Positions 17,667 to 28,398 of a stretch of DNA of 64,000 nt are shown here, piece after piece (position 1 is the stretch's first letter; every line of letters begins with the position of its first letter). Where the stretch lies: contig CAAEAE010000103.1 in the NCBI GenBank assembly GCA_900753715.1, positions 143,339 through 207,338 of the forward strand. The letters run 5' to 3'. Position numbers and translations under genes: made by a program. Source of the stretch: an uncultured Roseburia sp. (GTDB lineage Bacteria > Bacillota_A > Clostridia > Lachnospirales > Lachnospiraceae). The notes under the pieces were generated by a model, which worked only from the letters and a program-made list of their open reading frames with translations, was not told the origin of the DNA and ran no database searches.

Positions 17667-18962
17667 TTACTCCACCTGTTTGGCATTTGGGTAGATGCGG
17701 TTCATGCGCGCGTCATCAAAGCGTGTGTCAAGCATCTGCTCAAGCTCGTTTGCAGCCGGAATCCCACGGGTTCTTGCATCATAGCGTGACAGTGCAAGGG
17801 TGGAGACACTCATATTGACAAGCATGAACACAATCAGAATCCAGATGACAGGAACGCCGATTTTGCGTGGAATTTTTTCAATCAGGGCAGAAAAATGCGG
17901 GTAGAGGAGCTTAAACCATACAACCGCTGCAATGCCCCAGAAAAAGCAGTAGAGCAGATTGATTCTGCCGCCGAGGTTTAATGGAATGGCGCTGTAATCC
18001 CAGAAAACCGTGCCAAAGACAATCTCGGTAAAGACGCTGCACAGGTATTCATAGGCACCACCGAGGAAGGTTCCGGTTAAGAACAAAAAGCGGTCAGAAC
18101 GGTCCTTATATTTGTATAGCAGGGCAGTGACAGCCGCAATGGCAAGTCCCCAGACGATACTGAACGGTCCCCAGACAACGCTGCTGCGGCTCATCCAGAT
18201 GCCCATTGTGAGGCGGCAGAAGAGGGTTTCTGTCAAATCGCCGAGAAATGCGCCGATAAAAAACAGTGTCACAATTTTATAAAAGCTACAGCCATAGCCG
18301 AAAATTTCTTTGTTTTTAGAAGAAATTTCGGCTTTTTTGGTATGTGGGTATGCCTTCTGGATACGGCGGTCAATGTGCCGGTAAATCCATCTTCCCAAGC
18401 GGCTGCTGATTTGGGTCAGCCACGCGTCTGCCATTTCCCAGCGTTCTCTCTTTTTTACCAGATTTGATAATAAAACTACGGTTGCAGTGATATCTACCGC
18501 AAGAATTCCGACTGCGATAAGAATCAGAATTTTTGCAACAAGGGAAGGAAGAAGCATCAGTGGAACAAAGATGAGGCGGTTTCCCCAGGTGACCATGACA
18601 TATCCGAGCACGCCCCAGAGAAGGGAAGCAGCAAGGCAGACATAGCCGTCTAAGTTGAAACTGCGGTCGGAATAGTCCCACCAGCGCTCATGCCAGAATC
18701 GCTCGATTAAGTGCCCGGCAATCCACTCCGTCACAGTGGCGACAATTACACTTCCGAGAAAGAGCCAGAAGCCGGTCAGTTCGGAAAGACCTACGGAAAT
18801 GAAAACGGCGGCGATACCATATAAAATACAGACGGGGCCGTTGATAAAACCGCGGTTGACAAACTGCCTGCGCCGTATGGCGGCTGTGACGGTTTCAAGA
18901 ATCCATCCCAGAAACGAGTATACTAAAAAAATCCATAAGACCTGCCAAATTGTGTAATCCAT
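17667..18962 (-). CDS. Membrane protein with two tandem CmpB-type (PF06541-like) domains
   Basis: About 431 residues. The N-terminal unit (about 5-190: SFLGWILET, FINGPVCILYG, DGYVCLAASLLWG) is repeated in diverged form in the C-terminal half (about 230-400: AFLGDLTETLFC, VVWGPFSIVWG, NLGGRINLLYCFFWG), so the gene is an internal duplication of the putative ABC-transporter type IV/CmpB domain. Each half has about four or five membrane segments. The family has no firmly known biochemical role. ATG at 18962 is preferred (GGAG seven bases upstream) over TTG at 18974, which precedes the RBS. It converges on metH with 22 bases between. Confidence 0.8.
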   Translation of the reverse strand: MDYTIWQVLWIFLVYSFLGWILETVTAAIRRRQFVNRGFINGPVCILYGIAAVFISVGLSELTGFWLFLGSVIVATVTEWIAGHLIERFWHERWWDYSDRSFNLDGYVCLAASLLWGVLGYVMVTWGNRLIFVPLMLLPSLVAKILILIAVGILAVDITATVVLLSNLVKKRERWEMADAWLTQISSRLGRWIYRHIDRRIQKAYPHTKKAEISSKNKEIFGYGCSFYKIVTLFFIGAFLGDLTETLFCRLTMGIWMSRSSVVWGPFSIVWGLAIAAVTALLYKYKDRSDRFLFLTGTFLGGAYEYLCSVFTEIVFGTVFWDYSAIPLNLGGRINLLYCFFWGIAAVVWFKLLYPHFSALIEKIPRKIGVPVIWILIVFMLVNMSVSTLALSRYDARTRGIPAANELEQMLDTRFDDARMNRIYPNAKQVE

Positions 18963-19100
18963 CGTAATCTCCAATCTTGTGTGTTCTAATTCCTGTGTAA
19001 AATCATTACCTCTATCCTATCATGAGTGAGCAGAATCGACAACTTTTTTAAGCAGATGAAAAATATTCATTTTATAGGTGAAAACTACTCACATTTTCAC

Positions 19101-19128
19101 TTTACATTTCAGGTATTGGGATTATAAT
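19101..19128 (+). promoter_or_regulatory. Promoter for the 2-oxoacid oxidoreductase operon
   Basis: TTTACA (19101-19106), 16 bases, TATAAT (19123-19128), 78 bases before the gamma-subunit start. Confidence 0.7.
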
Positions 19129-19206
19129 AAAGAAAGTTGAAAAAAAGAAAATCAAGACATGAAAAAAGTTAAACAGGTTTTGGAAAAGAAGAGGAGAGTT
19201 TGAAAG

Positions 19207-19812
19207 ATGAGCAGCGGACTTGAAATCAGATGGCATGGCAGAGGCGGTCAGGGAGCTAAGACAGCAGCATTACTGTTAGCAGATGTAGCATTTAAGACAG
19301 GACAGTATGTCCAGGGATTCCCAGAATACGGTCCGGAGCGTATGGGTGCACCGATTACCGCATACAACCGGATCAGCAGAGAACAAATCCGTGTTCATTC
19401 CAATATTTATACGCCGGATTTGGTCGTTGTAGTAGATGAGACATTGCTTCACTCGGTGGATGTAACCGCAGGACTGAAAGAAAACGGTGCGATTATCATC
19501 AATACTGCAAAGTCCAGAGAGGAAGTGCTTCCGCTCTTAAACGGTTACCGTGGAAGTATCTACACGGTGGATGGCAGAAAGATTTCGGTGGAAGCGCTGG
19601 GAAAGAATTTTCCGAATTCCCCGATGCTTGCGGCCGCAGTTGCCGTCAGTGGTGTGATGCCGAAAAAAGAATTCATTTCGGAGATGCGTGCTTCCTATCA
19701 GCATAAATTTGCAAAGAAGCCGGAAGTGATTGAAGGAAATATGAAGGCACTTACCATGGCATATGATGCAGTGGAAGAGATGATGGCGAAAGAAATGAGC
19801 TTAAGCGCCTAA
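19207..19812 (+). CDS. 2-oxoacid:ferredoxin oxidoreductase, gamma subunit
   Basis: 201 residues, with the family signature EIRWHGRGGQGAKTAA at the N-terminus and PEYGPERMGAP near residue 38. It is the gamma (PorG-like) polypeptide of four-subunit pyruvate/2-ketoacid oxidoreductases, which oxidatively decarboxylate a 2-oxoacid to acyl-CoA and reduce ferredoxin. The gamma, delta, alpha and beta genes follow in that order within 3.1 kb. Substrate (pyruvate or a branched-chain oxoacid) cannot be settled from sequence. RBS AGGAGAG. Confidence 0.92.
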   Translation: MSSGLEIRWHGRGGQGAKTAALLLADVAFKTGQYVQGFPEYGPERMGAPITAYNRISREQIRVHSNIYTPDLVVVVDETLLHSVDVTAGLKENGAIIINTAKSREEVLPLLNGYRGSIYTVDGRKISVEALGKNFPNSPMLAAAVAVSGVMPKKEFISEMRASYQHKFAKKPEVIEGNMKALTMAYDAVEEMMAKEMSLSA

Positions 19813-19840
19813 ATAAAATAAAGGAACGGAAATTAAGAGC

Positions 19841-20143
19841 ATGAGAACAGATGTACATAAAATCAATGAACAGACGCCCCACCAGGAGCTGACCGAAGGA
19901 CTTATGATGTTTGCCGGAGGCACATCCAAATATTTCAACACCGGAGAGTGGAGAACGAACACCCCGGTATTTCACAGCGAACTCTGCAAGCAGTGTCTGC
20001 TCTGCGCACCGGTCTGCCCGGATGGCAGTATTCCGGTAAAGGACAGCAAAAGACAGGAATTTGACTACGACCACTGCAAGGGCTGTGGAATCTGCGCAAA
20101 TGTATGCCCGTTTGGCGCAATTGAGATGAAGGAGGGACGATAG
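19841..20143 (+). CDS. 2-oxoacid:ferredoxin oxidoreductase, delta (ferredoxin) subunit
   Basis: 100 residues with two 4Fe-4S motifs: CKQCLLCAPVCPDG and CKGCGICANVCPFG. It is the electron-transfer subunit that takes electrons from the thiamine-bound intermediate to free ferredoxin. Start ATG 28 bases after the gamma stop; the alpha gene starts one base after its stop codon. Confidence 0.93.
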   Translation: MRTDVHKINEQTPHQELTEGLMMFAGGTSKYFNTGEWRTNTPVFHSELCKQCLLCAPVCPDGSIPVKDSKRQEFDYDHCKGCGICANVCPFGAIEMKEGR

Positions 20144-20144
20144 A

Positions 20145-21326
20145 ATGGCAATCAGAGACCGTATGTCAGGAAATGAGGCAGTTGCCTACGCAATCCGTCA
20201 GGTAAACCCGGATGTGATGCCGGCATTTCCGATTACCCCTTCCACAGAGATTCCGCAGATGGTATCGACTTATATTGCAAACGGTGAAATGGACACCGAG
20301 TTTATCCCGGTAGAGAGCGAACATTCTTCAATGAGTGCGGCAATCGGTGCAGAGGCAGCCGGTGCAAGAAGCCTTACGGCAACCTCTTCCGCAGGACTTG
20401 CGCTGATGTGGGAGGAGCTGCTGCTTGCAGCGTCCAACCGGATGCCAATTGCACTTACACTTGTAAATAGAACACTTTCCGGTCCCATCAACATCAATTG
20501 TGACCACTCCGATGGTATGGGAGCGAGAGACACCGGATGGATTCAGATTTATGCGGAGAACAATCAGGAAGCCTATGACAATTTTATTCAGGCATATCCG
20601 ATTGCAGAGCATGAGAATGTACATCTGCCGATTATGATTTGTCAGGATGGTTTTATCACCAGTCATGCGGTGGAAAACATCGAACTTTTAGAGGATAACA
20701 CGGTAAAAGAATTTGTCGGGGAATACAGACCGGAGGAATTTCTGTTAAATCCGGGAAAACCGATTGCAGTAGGACCTTATTCCGTGACACATTATGCGAT
20801 GGAAGCCAAGAAAAATCAGGAGATTGCGCTTGAGAACGCCAAGCAGGTGATTTTGGATGTGGCAAAGAAATTTGAGACGGTTTCCGGAAGAAGCTATGGG
20901 CTGTTTGAAGCATACCGCTTAGAGGATGCAGAGTATGTGATGCTGTTGATGGGTTCTGCGGCAGGAACCGCAAAACAGGCAGTTGATGAGCTTAGGAAAA
21001 AGGGAAAGAAAGTCGGTGTTTTAAAACTTCGCGTATTCCGTCCGTTTCCGGCAGAAGAGATTGCAGAAGCGCTGAAAAACTGCAAGGCAGTTGCCATTAT
21101 GGACCGCTGTGAGAGTTATAACGGCAACGGAGGTCCACTTGGAAGTGAGGTAACAGCGGGACTGTTCCGCAGGAAGGTTTTCATTGAGGCGGTCAACTAC
21201 ATTTACGGACTGGCAGGCAGAGACTTTACGGTGGAGGATGCCGAAGGAATTTTTGCTGAACTTGAGGATGTAGTCAACAACGGAAAAGAAGCAGAACAAT
21301 ATCAGTACGTAGGATTACGTAAGTAG
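20145..21326 (+). CDS. 2-oxoacid:ferredoxin oxidoreductase, alpha subunit
   Basis: 393 residues. N-terminal pyrimidine-binding region with FPITPSTEIPQ (about 25-35) and the VESEHSSMSAAIGAEAAGAR motif, then a transketolase C-terminal-like domain (about 260-390; VLKLRVFRPFP). With the beta subunit it forms the thiamine-pyrophosphate site. ATG with GGAGGG directly upstream. Length and order match PorA/VorA of four-subunit enzymes. Confidence 0.93.
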   Translation: MAIRDRMSGNEAVAYAIRQVNPDVMPAFPITPSTEIPQMVSTYIANGEMDTEFIPVESEHSSMSAAIGAEAAGARSLTATSSAGLALMWEELLLAASNRMPIALTLVNRTLSGPININCDHSDGMGARDTGWIQIYAENNQEAYDNFIQAYPIAEHENVHLPIMICQDGFITSHAVENIELLEDNTVKEFVGEYRPEEFLLNPGKPIAVGPYSVTHYAMEAKKNQEIALENAKQVILDVAKKFETVSGRSYGLFEAYRLEDAEYVMLLMGSAAGTAKQAVDELRKKGKKVGVLKLRVFRPFPAEEIAEALKNCKAVAIMDRCESYNGNGGPLGSEVTAGLFRRKVFIEAVNYIYGLAGRDFTVEDAEGIFAELEDVVNNGKEAEQYQYVGLRK

Positions 21327-21336
21327 GAGGAACACT

Positions 21337-22281
21337 GTGAGCGATTATAGTTTGAAAGAAATGATGAATAAACCGGAGCGTCTTGCACCGGGACACCGTA
21401 TGTGTGCCGGCTGTGGAGCAACGATTGCGGTACGTGCCGTACTCCGGGCGCTCCATGAGGGAGACCGTGCCGTAATCGGAAATGCGACCGGATGCTTAGA
21501 GGTTTCCTCTTTTATGTACCCGTATACAGCGTGGGAGGACAGCTACATCCACAATGCGTTTGAGAATGCAGGCGCGACCTTAAGCGGTGTTGAGACCGCA
21601 TACCGTGCCCTAAAAAAAAGAGGCAGATTACCGGAGAATGAGACCTTTAAATTTATCACCTTTGGCGGTGACGGCGGAACTTATGATATCGGATTCCAGT
21701 CCTTATCCGGTGCGATGGAGCGCGGACACGATATGGTGTATGTGTGTTATGACAACGGTGCTTACATGAACACCGGAATCCAGCGTTCCTCTGCAACTCC
21801 GATGTATGCAGATACAACAACGACACCTGTAGGTAAAAAGTCTGTCGGAAAAATGCAAAACCGCAAAGACCTTGCATCTATCATTGCAGACCATGATGTT
21901 CCGTATGTGGCACAGACAACATTTACCAGTGATTTCAAGGATTTGCACCGCAAGGCGGAGAAGGCGATTTACACAGAGGGCGCATGCTTTTTGAATATTA
22001 TGACTCCATGTCCGAGAGGCTGGCGTTATGATACCCCGGAAATCATGAAAATTTGTAAACTGGCAGTGGAAACCTGCTACTGGCCGATGTTTGAGGTAGA
22101 CCATGGAAAGTGGAGCCTTTCCTATGAGCCAAAGAAAAAACTTCCGATTGAGGATTTCTTAAAGGCACAGGGGAGATTCAAACATCTGTTCAAGCCTGGA
22201 AATGAGGAGTTAATTGCGCAGTTCCAGGCGGAGGTAGACCGTAGATGGGAAGATTTACAGTTTAAATGCTCCAGAGCATAG
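21337..22281 (+). CDS. 2-oxoacid:ferredoxin oxidoreductase, beta subunit
   Basis: 314 residues. It starts with a Cys motif (MCAGCGATI) followed by the TPP-binding GGDGGTYDIG and YDNGAYMNTG, and further cysteines near 200-230 that complete a catalytic-domain 4Fe-4S site as in PorB. The start is GTG at 21337, backed by TAGGAGG five to ten bases upstream. The LysR gene follows after 19 bases. Confidence 0.93.
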   Translation: MSDYSLKEMMNKPERLAPGHRMCAGCGATIAVRAVLRALHEGDRAVIGNATGCLEVSSFMYPYTAWEDSYIHNAFENAGATLSGVETAYRALKKRGRLPENETFKFITFGGDGGTYDIGFQSLSGAMERGHDMVYVCYDNGAYMNTGIQRSSATPMYADTTTTPVGKKSVGKMQNRKDLASIIADHDVPYVAQTTFTSDFKDLHRKAEKAIYTEGACFLNIMTPCPRGWRYDTPEIMKICKLAVETCYWPMFEVDHGKWSLSYEPKKKLPIEDFLKAQGRFKHLFKPGNEELIAQFQAEVDRRWEDLQFKCSRA

Positions 22282-22300
22282 ATTAGAACGGAGAAAAAAT

Positions 22301-23176
22301 ATGACGTTACTGACTTATCAGGTTTTTAAGACAGTGGCTGATATCGGCAGTTTTCACAAGGCGGCAGACATATTAGGTCTGACGCCTTCTGCTATCAGTC
22401 ACACAATATCTGCAATGGAGAGTGAGCTTGGATTTTCGGTGCTGACAAGAAGTAAGACAGGCATCACACTGACAAATTATGGGGAACATCTTCTGCCGTA
22501 TGTTAATGCCGTGTTAAACAGTGATGAGAGCTTAAAGCAGGCAATCGCAGAATTCAACGGATTAAAACAGGGAAAGGTAAAGATTGGTGTTTTTTCCAGC
22601 GTATGTACCAACTGGCTGCCGGATATTCTGGATTCCTTCGGGAGTGCGTACCCGGAAATCCAGATAGAGGTATTTCAGGGAACCTACGACGATGTTACCT
22701 ACTGGTTAAAAAACGGTGTTGTGGATTTGGGATTTCTGTCCGTGTCAAGTGCAAAGGACATTCCGATTGAACCGTTGTATAAAGACCCGCTGCTTTGTGT
22801 GCTCCCGAAAGGAACGCCAAAGAGCGGGTCGGCTGAATATATGGATATCGAGGAAATGAGAGGGCATCAGTTTGTAACACAGCGTGAGTGTACCGATGCA
22901 GATATCCAGAAGTTCCTAAAGGAAAATTCACTTTCGATTCAGTCCAATTATCATGTCGTGGATGATTTGTCGACGATTGCGCTCGTGGCAAACGGATTTG
23001 GAATCTGCCTGATGCCGGAGCTTGTCATGCGGGATATTCCCTATGAAGTGGACTGTTACAAAGTGCGCCCCGATGCGTGCCGTATCATCGGGATTGCCGC
23101 GATGAATCCCGGATTTATGGCACCTGCGGTGCGCACCATGTACAATCATATTTTAGAAAAATACAAAGAAGTTTAG
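22301..23176 (+). CDS. LysR-family transcriptional regulator
   Basis: 291 residues: N-terminal winged helix-turn-helix (about 3-62; SFHKAADILGLTPSAISHTISAMESELG) and a C-terminal periplasmic-binding-type effector domain (about 90-290). It lies 19 bases after the oxidoreductase beta gene on the same strand, which suggests that it is expressed with, and may regulate, that operon; most LysR regulators are divergently placed, so this arrangement is somewhat atypical. The effector is unknown. Its 3' end overlaps the convergent CNNM gene by 4 bases. Confidence 0.9.
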   Translation: MTLLTYQVFKTVADIGSFHKAADILGLTPSAISHTISAMESELGFSVLTRSKTGITLTNYGEHLLPYVNAVLNSDESLKQAIAEFNGLKQGKVKIGVFSSVCTNWLPDILDSFGSAYPEIQIEVFQGTYDDVTYWLKNGVVDLGFLSVSSAKDIPIEPLYKDPLLCVLPKGTPKSGSAEYMDIEEMRGHQFVTQRECTDADIQKFLKENSLSIQSNYHVVDDLSTIALVANGFGICLMPELVMRDIPYEVDCYKVRPDACRIIGIAAMNPGFMAPAVRTMYNHILEKYKEV

Positions 23177-24465
23177 TTCTTTGAAGTATCTTCGGTTGTC
23201 TCTGCCGCGGGAGCAGGTTTGCGGATATAAATCTTTTCCACACGGTTTTTGTCCATCTGCTCTACGCGCAGAAGCACATCATCATCTGTAATAATCACTT
23301 CGTTCTTTTCAGGTACGTGGTCAAGTAATCCAATCAGATAACCGCCGATGGTGTCGTAATCGTCGGAAGTGAAGTTCAAATCCAGTTCATCACAGAGGTC
23401 TTCCAGATTTGTGGAGCCAAGGACGAGATATTCGTGGTCGCTTAATGCCACAATCGGTTCATCCTCCTCTGCGTCATACTCATCGCGCAAATCACCGACG
23501 ATTTCTTCCAATAAGTCTTCCATCGTAATCATACCTGCAGTTGTGCCGTATTCATCAAGTACAATGGCAAGCGCAGTAGAAGACTGGCGCATTTCGATAA
23601 ACAGTTCCGCAATATTTTTGTGCTCGTATGTATAAAACGGCTTGCGCATGAATTCCCGGACGGAGAAATGCTCCTTATCCTGATGCACCAGAAGGTCTTT
23701 CATATTTAAAATACCGATGACATTGTCGGTGGTGTCTTCGTAAACCGGAAGACGGGTAAATTTCACTTCCTGGAAGACTTCGATTAAATGGTCGTAGCTG
23801 TCATTTACATTGGCAAATACCATATCGATTCGCGGAACCATAATTTCCCTTGCCTGCGCATCTCTGAAATCGAACACGTTGTTAATCATTTCGTGTTCTT
23901 CGGATTCGATGACACCGGATTCTTTTCCAACGTCCACAATCGTGCGGAGTTCTTCTTCTGTCATGGAGTCGTTCTTCTTGGAAGGGTCGACATGAAGTAA
24001 GAGTAAAACACCTAACGAAAGTTTATTTACAACAAAAATTACCGGAGTGAGAATTTTCATTATAACCTCGATGATGCCGGCAAATTTTAACGCAATGCGG
24101 TCTGCCTGCAGTGTTGCGGAGGTCTTCGGGGTTACTTCACCGAAAATTAAAATTAACAGGGTTAAGATACCTGTAGCGATACCAGCTCCCATACTTCCGA
24201 TTAATTTGATGGCAAGTGTTGTTGCAAGAGAGGATGCGGACAAATTTACGATGTTGTTGCCGATTAAAATCGCACTGAGCATCTTGCCGGAGTCATCTGT
24301 GATGCGCAAAACACATAAAGCACGCTTGTCCTGGTTGTCTTCGGCAAGTGTACGCATACGGATGCGGTTGCAGGTTGTAAGTGCGGTTTCTGCAGAGGAA
24401 AAGAATGCAGATAGAAGTAACAGTATGATTAAAATAAGTAGCTGGAATATGGCGCCTGCGTCCAA
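23173..24465 (-). CDS. CNNM/CorC-type membrane protein (DUF21, CBS pair, CorC_HlyC)
   Basis: 430 residues. DUF21 membrane domain with about four helices (1-190), a CBS pair (about 205-330; EIMVPRIDMVFANV, LDEYGTTAGMITMEDLLEEIVGDLRDEYD) and a C-terminal CorC_HlyC domain (about 340-420). Family members are linked to magnesium or cobalt export and resistance; older annotations call them hemolysins, without good reason. The start codon is TTG at 24465: TGAGGTGA lies seven bases upstream and no ATG or GTG is available in frame nearby. Confidence 0.88.
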   Translation of the reverse strand: MDAGAIFQLLILIILLLLSAFFSSAETALTTCNRIRMRTLAEDNQDKRALCVLRITDDSGKMLSAILIGNNIVNLSASSLATTLAIKLIGSMGAGIATGILTLLILIFGEVTPKTSATLQADRIALKFAGIIEVIMKILTPVIFVVNKLSLGVLLLLHVDPSKKNDSMTEEELRTIVDVGKESGVIESEEHEMINNVFDFRDAQAREIMVPRIDMVFANVNDSYDHLIEVFQEVKFTRLPVYEDTTDNVIGILNMKDLLVHQDKEHFSVREFMRKPFYTYEHKNIAELFIEMRQSSTALAIVLDEYGTTAGMITMEDLLEEIVGDLRDEYDAEEDEPIVALSDHEYLVLGSTNLEDLCDELDLNFTSDDYDTIGGYLIGLLDHVPEKNEVIITDDDVLLRVEQMDKNRVEKIYIRKPAPAAETTEDTSKN

Positions 24466-24493
24466 AATATGTTCACCTCAACTGATAATAATT

Positions 24494-24517
24494 TTCCGGC
24501 ACCTTCTGGTGCCGGAA
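24494..24517 (-). terminator. Hairpin downstream of guaB
   Basis: TTCCGGCACC (24494-24503) and GGTGCCGGAA (24508-24517) form a perfect 10-bp stem with a 4-base loop, between the guaB stop and the next minus-strand gene. The tail on the minus strand (AAAATTATTATC) is only weakly U-rich. Confidence 0.6.
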
Positions 24518-24554
24518 TGAAAATAAGATTGATTCTATTATACTGATGGATGCC

Positions 24555-26030
<1,476 letters not shown>

Positions 26031-26071
26031 TCAAAATGTATCTGCATGTTGGAGTTTTATATAGTTTCTGT

Positions 26072-26100
26072 ATAATAGCAAAAAAAAATGACAATGTCAA
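26072..26100 (-). promoter_or_regulatory. guaB promoter
   Basis: On the minus strand, TTGACA (26100-26095), 17 bases, TATTAT (26077-26072), 62 bases before the guaB start. No purine riboswitch or PurR box is visible in the leader. Confidence 0.8.
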
Positions 26101-26185
26101 TGTGCTATAAGTCTGAATTTAAAGAAAATCGTCATTTATTAATAAAACTAATAAAAAGTCAGAAAGAACCTTATATAAATTATGA

Positions 26186-26214
26186 TTCACAAACAACGTA
26201 ATCTGTGTTATGAT
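26186..26214 (+). promoter_or_regulatory. Promoter for the hisA-glnA operon
   Basis: TTCACA (26186-26191), 17 bases, TATGAT (26209-26214), 48 bases before hisA. The divergent intergenic region 26101-26185 holds nothing else that I can identify. Confidence 0.6.
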
Positions 26215-26262
26215 TGCATCAGCTTTTAGGCGCGAAATACAATACAGAGAGGAGCCATAAAG

Positions 26263-27042
26263 ATGGAGTTTCGACCCTGTATCGACATCCATAACGGAAA
26301 AGTAAAACAGATTGTGGGCGGCAGCCTGACCGATGCCGGAAATCTGGCAGAAGAGAATTTTGTGGCGAAGCAGGATGCGGCATTTTATGCAAAACTATAT
26401 AAAAGCCAGGGCATCCGCGGCGGACATGTGATTTCGCTGAACGCAAGAGACAGCGAATATTACGGGAAGACAAAGGAGCAGGCATTCGTAGCGCTTTCTT
26501 CTTATCCGGGCGGTCTTCAGGCAGGCGGCGGGATTACGGCAGAAAATGCGGCAGAGTATTTAGATGCCGGGGCGAGCCATGTGATTGTGACGTCCTATGT
26601 GTTTTCCGATGGAAGGATTCAGGAAAAGAATTTAGAGCGAATCTTTCAGGAAGTCGGAAAAGAGCATTTAGTGCTCGACCTAAGCTGTAGAAAGAAGGAC
26701 GATGGCTATTATATTGTCACCGACCGCTGGCAGAAGTTTACGGAGGAACGCGTCACACCGCAGCTTTTGGACGAACTGGAGTCGTATTGTGATGAATACC
26801 TGATTCATGCGGTGGATGTAGAAGGAAAGGCGCGAGGGATTGAGGAAGCATTGGTGGAAATGCTTGGTGCCTGGAATGGACTGCCCGTTACCTATGCGGG
26901 AGGCGTCGGCAGTTTTGACGATCTTGCGAAACTTCAGATACTCGGAAACAACCATGTCAATGTAACAATCGGGAGCGCCCTTGACATATTCGGTGGACCG
27001 ATGGCTTATGATAAAGTATTAGAATTTATAAAGAAGGAGTGA
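26263..27042 (+). CDS. hisA: ProFAR isomerase of the eukaryotic HisA type
   Basis: 259 residues. The sequence follows the eukaryotic HIS6/HisA pattern rather than the usual bacterial HisA: CIDIHNGKVKQIVGGSL at the N-terminus, VIVTSYVFSDG, VLDLSCRKKDDGYYIV, IHAVDVEG, TYAGGV and a final GSALDIFGG. Likely catalytic aspartates are D8 and D139 or D185. It converts ProFAR to PRFAR, the substrate of HisH-HisF encoded at 10.6-12.0 kb. glnA starts nine bases after its stop, so histidine and glutamine synthesis genes share a transcript. The eukaryotic-type subgroup is known from some bacteria; the assignment here is by eye. Confidence 0.85.
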   Translation: MEFRPCIDIHNGKVKQIVGGSLTDAGNLAEENFVAKQDAAFYAKLYKSQGIRGGHVISLNARDSEYYGKTKEQAFVALSSYPGGLQAGGGITAENAAEYLDAGASHVIVTSYVFSDGRIQEKNLERIFQEVGKEHLVLDLSCRKKDDGYYIVTDRWQKFTEERVTPQLLDELESYCDEYLIHAVDVEGKARGIEEALVEMLGAWNGLPVTYAGGVGSFDDLAKLQILGNNHVNVTIGSALDIFGGPMAYDKVLEFIKKE

Positions 27043-27051
27043 AAGACAGCC

Positions 27052-28383
27052 ATGAGCAAATACACAAAGCAGGATATTATCCGGATGGTGGACGAGGAGG
27101 ATGTGGAATTTATCCGTCTGCAATTCACCGATATGTTCGGAACACTCAAAAATGTCGCAATTACAGCGAGCCAGTTAGAAAAGGCACTTGACAACCTCTG
27201 TATGTTTGACGGTTCTTCGATTGAGGGATTCGTGCGAATCGAGGAATCCGATATGTATCTGTACCCGGATTTGGATACGTTTGTAGTGTTCCCGTGGAGA
27301 CCACAGCAGGGAAAGGTAGCGCGCATTATCTGTGATGTCTATACCGCAGACAAAAAGCCGTTTGAGGGAGACCCGCGCTATGTTTTAAAGAAAGCGGTTG
27401 CGGATGCAAAAGAGATGGGCTACCGGTTTGATGTGGGACCGGAATGTGAGTTTTTCCTGTTTGATCAGGATGAGGACGGACAGCCGACGACAATCAGCAC
27501 GGAGCGCGCCGGATATTTTGATTTAGGCCCGGTAGATTTGGGAGAAAATGCAAGAAGAGACATGGTTCTTACCTTGGAAGATATGGGATTTGAGATTGAG
27601 GCTTCTCACCATGAGGTAGCGCCTGCGCAGCATGAGATTGATTTCCGCTATGATGAAGCATTAAAGACCGCGGACAACATTATGACCTTTAAGCTTGCGG
27701 TAAAAACGATTGCAAAACGGCATGGACTGTTTGCAAGTTTTATGCCAAAGCCAAGACAGGGAATCAACGGTTCCGGTATGCATGTGAATATGTCCCTGTC
27801 GAGAGACGGCAAAAATATTTTTGAAGACCCGGACGGAGAACTTGGATTAAGCAAAGAAGCATACTGGTTTATCGGCGGTATCATGAAGCATATGAAGGGA
27901 CTGACGGTGATGACGAATCCGTTGGTAAACTCCTACAAACGTCTTGTGCCTGGATATGAGGCACCGATTCATATTGCATGGTCTGTGACGAACCGCAGCC
28001 CGTTAATCCGGATTCCGTCCACAAGAGGCGCCGGAACGCGTGTGGAGTTAAGAAGCCCGGACCCGTCCGCCAATCCGTATCTGGTGCTTGCTGGCTGTCT
28101 GGAAGCCGGTCTTGACGGAATCTGCAATCAGATTGAGCCGCCGGCGGCTGTGTGGGAGAACGTGTTTGAGATGCAGTCCAGTGAGAAGGAAGAACGAGGA
28201 ATTGAACTTTTACCGGTAGACCTTGGAGCAGCGCTTGAAGAGTTTAAAAAGGATGCGTACTTACAAGAGGTGTTTGGAAGTCATATTTCGGGAAAGTATG
28301 TGGAAGCAAAAGAAGCAGAGTGGGCAGAATACCGTACCCAGGTGACCGACTGGGAGATTGAGAAATATCTTTATAAAATATAA
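27052..28383 (+). CDS. glnA: Glutamine synthetase type I
   Basis: 443 residues, the size of GSI-alpha enzymes that lack the adenylylation loop. Motifs: DGSSIEGF (N-terminal beta-grasp), the GPECEFFLF metal-binding motif, [11 protein letters not shown], and an [27 protein letters not shown]/substrate motif in split form along the chain. It makes glutamine from glutamate, ammonia and ATP. AAGGAGTG precedes the ATG. The following ANTAR gene and the preceding hisA suggest a nitrogen-regulated operon. No GlnR box was recognised. Confidence 0.95.
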   Translation: MSKYTKQDIIRMVDEEDVEFIRLQFTDMFGTLKNVAITASQLEKALDNLCMFDGSSIEGFVRIEESDMYLYPDLDTFVVFPWRPQQGKVARIICDVYTADKKPFEGDPRYVLKKAVADAKEMGYRFDVGPECEFFLFDQDEDGQPTTISTERAGYFDLGPVDLGENARRDMVLTLEDMGFEIEASHHEVAPAQHEIDFRYDEALKTADNIMTFKLAVKTIAKRHGLFASFMPKPRQGINGSGMHVNMSLSRDGKNIFEDPDGELGLSKEAYWFIGGIMKHMKGLTVMTNPLVNSYKRLVPGYEAPIHIAWSVTNRSPLIRIPSTRGAGTRVELRSPDPSANPYLVLAGCLEAGLDGICNQIEPPAAVWENVFEMQSSEKEERGIELLPVDLGAALEEFKKDAYLQEVFGSHISGKYVEAKEAEWAEYRTQVTDWEIEKYLYKI

Positions 28384-28398
28384 GAGCAGGAAAAAATC

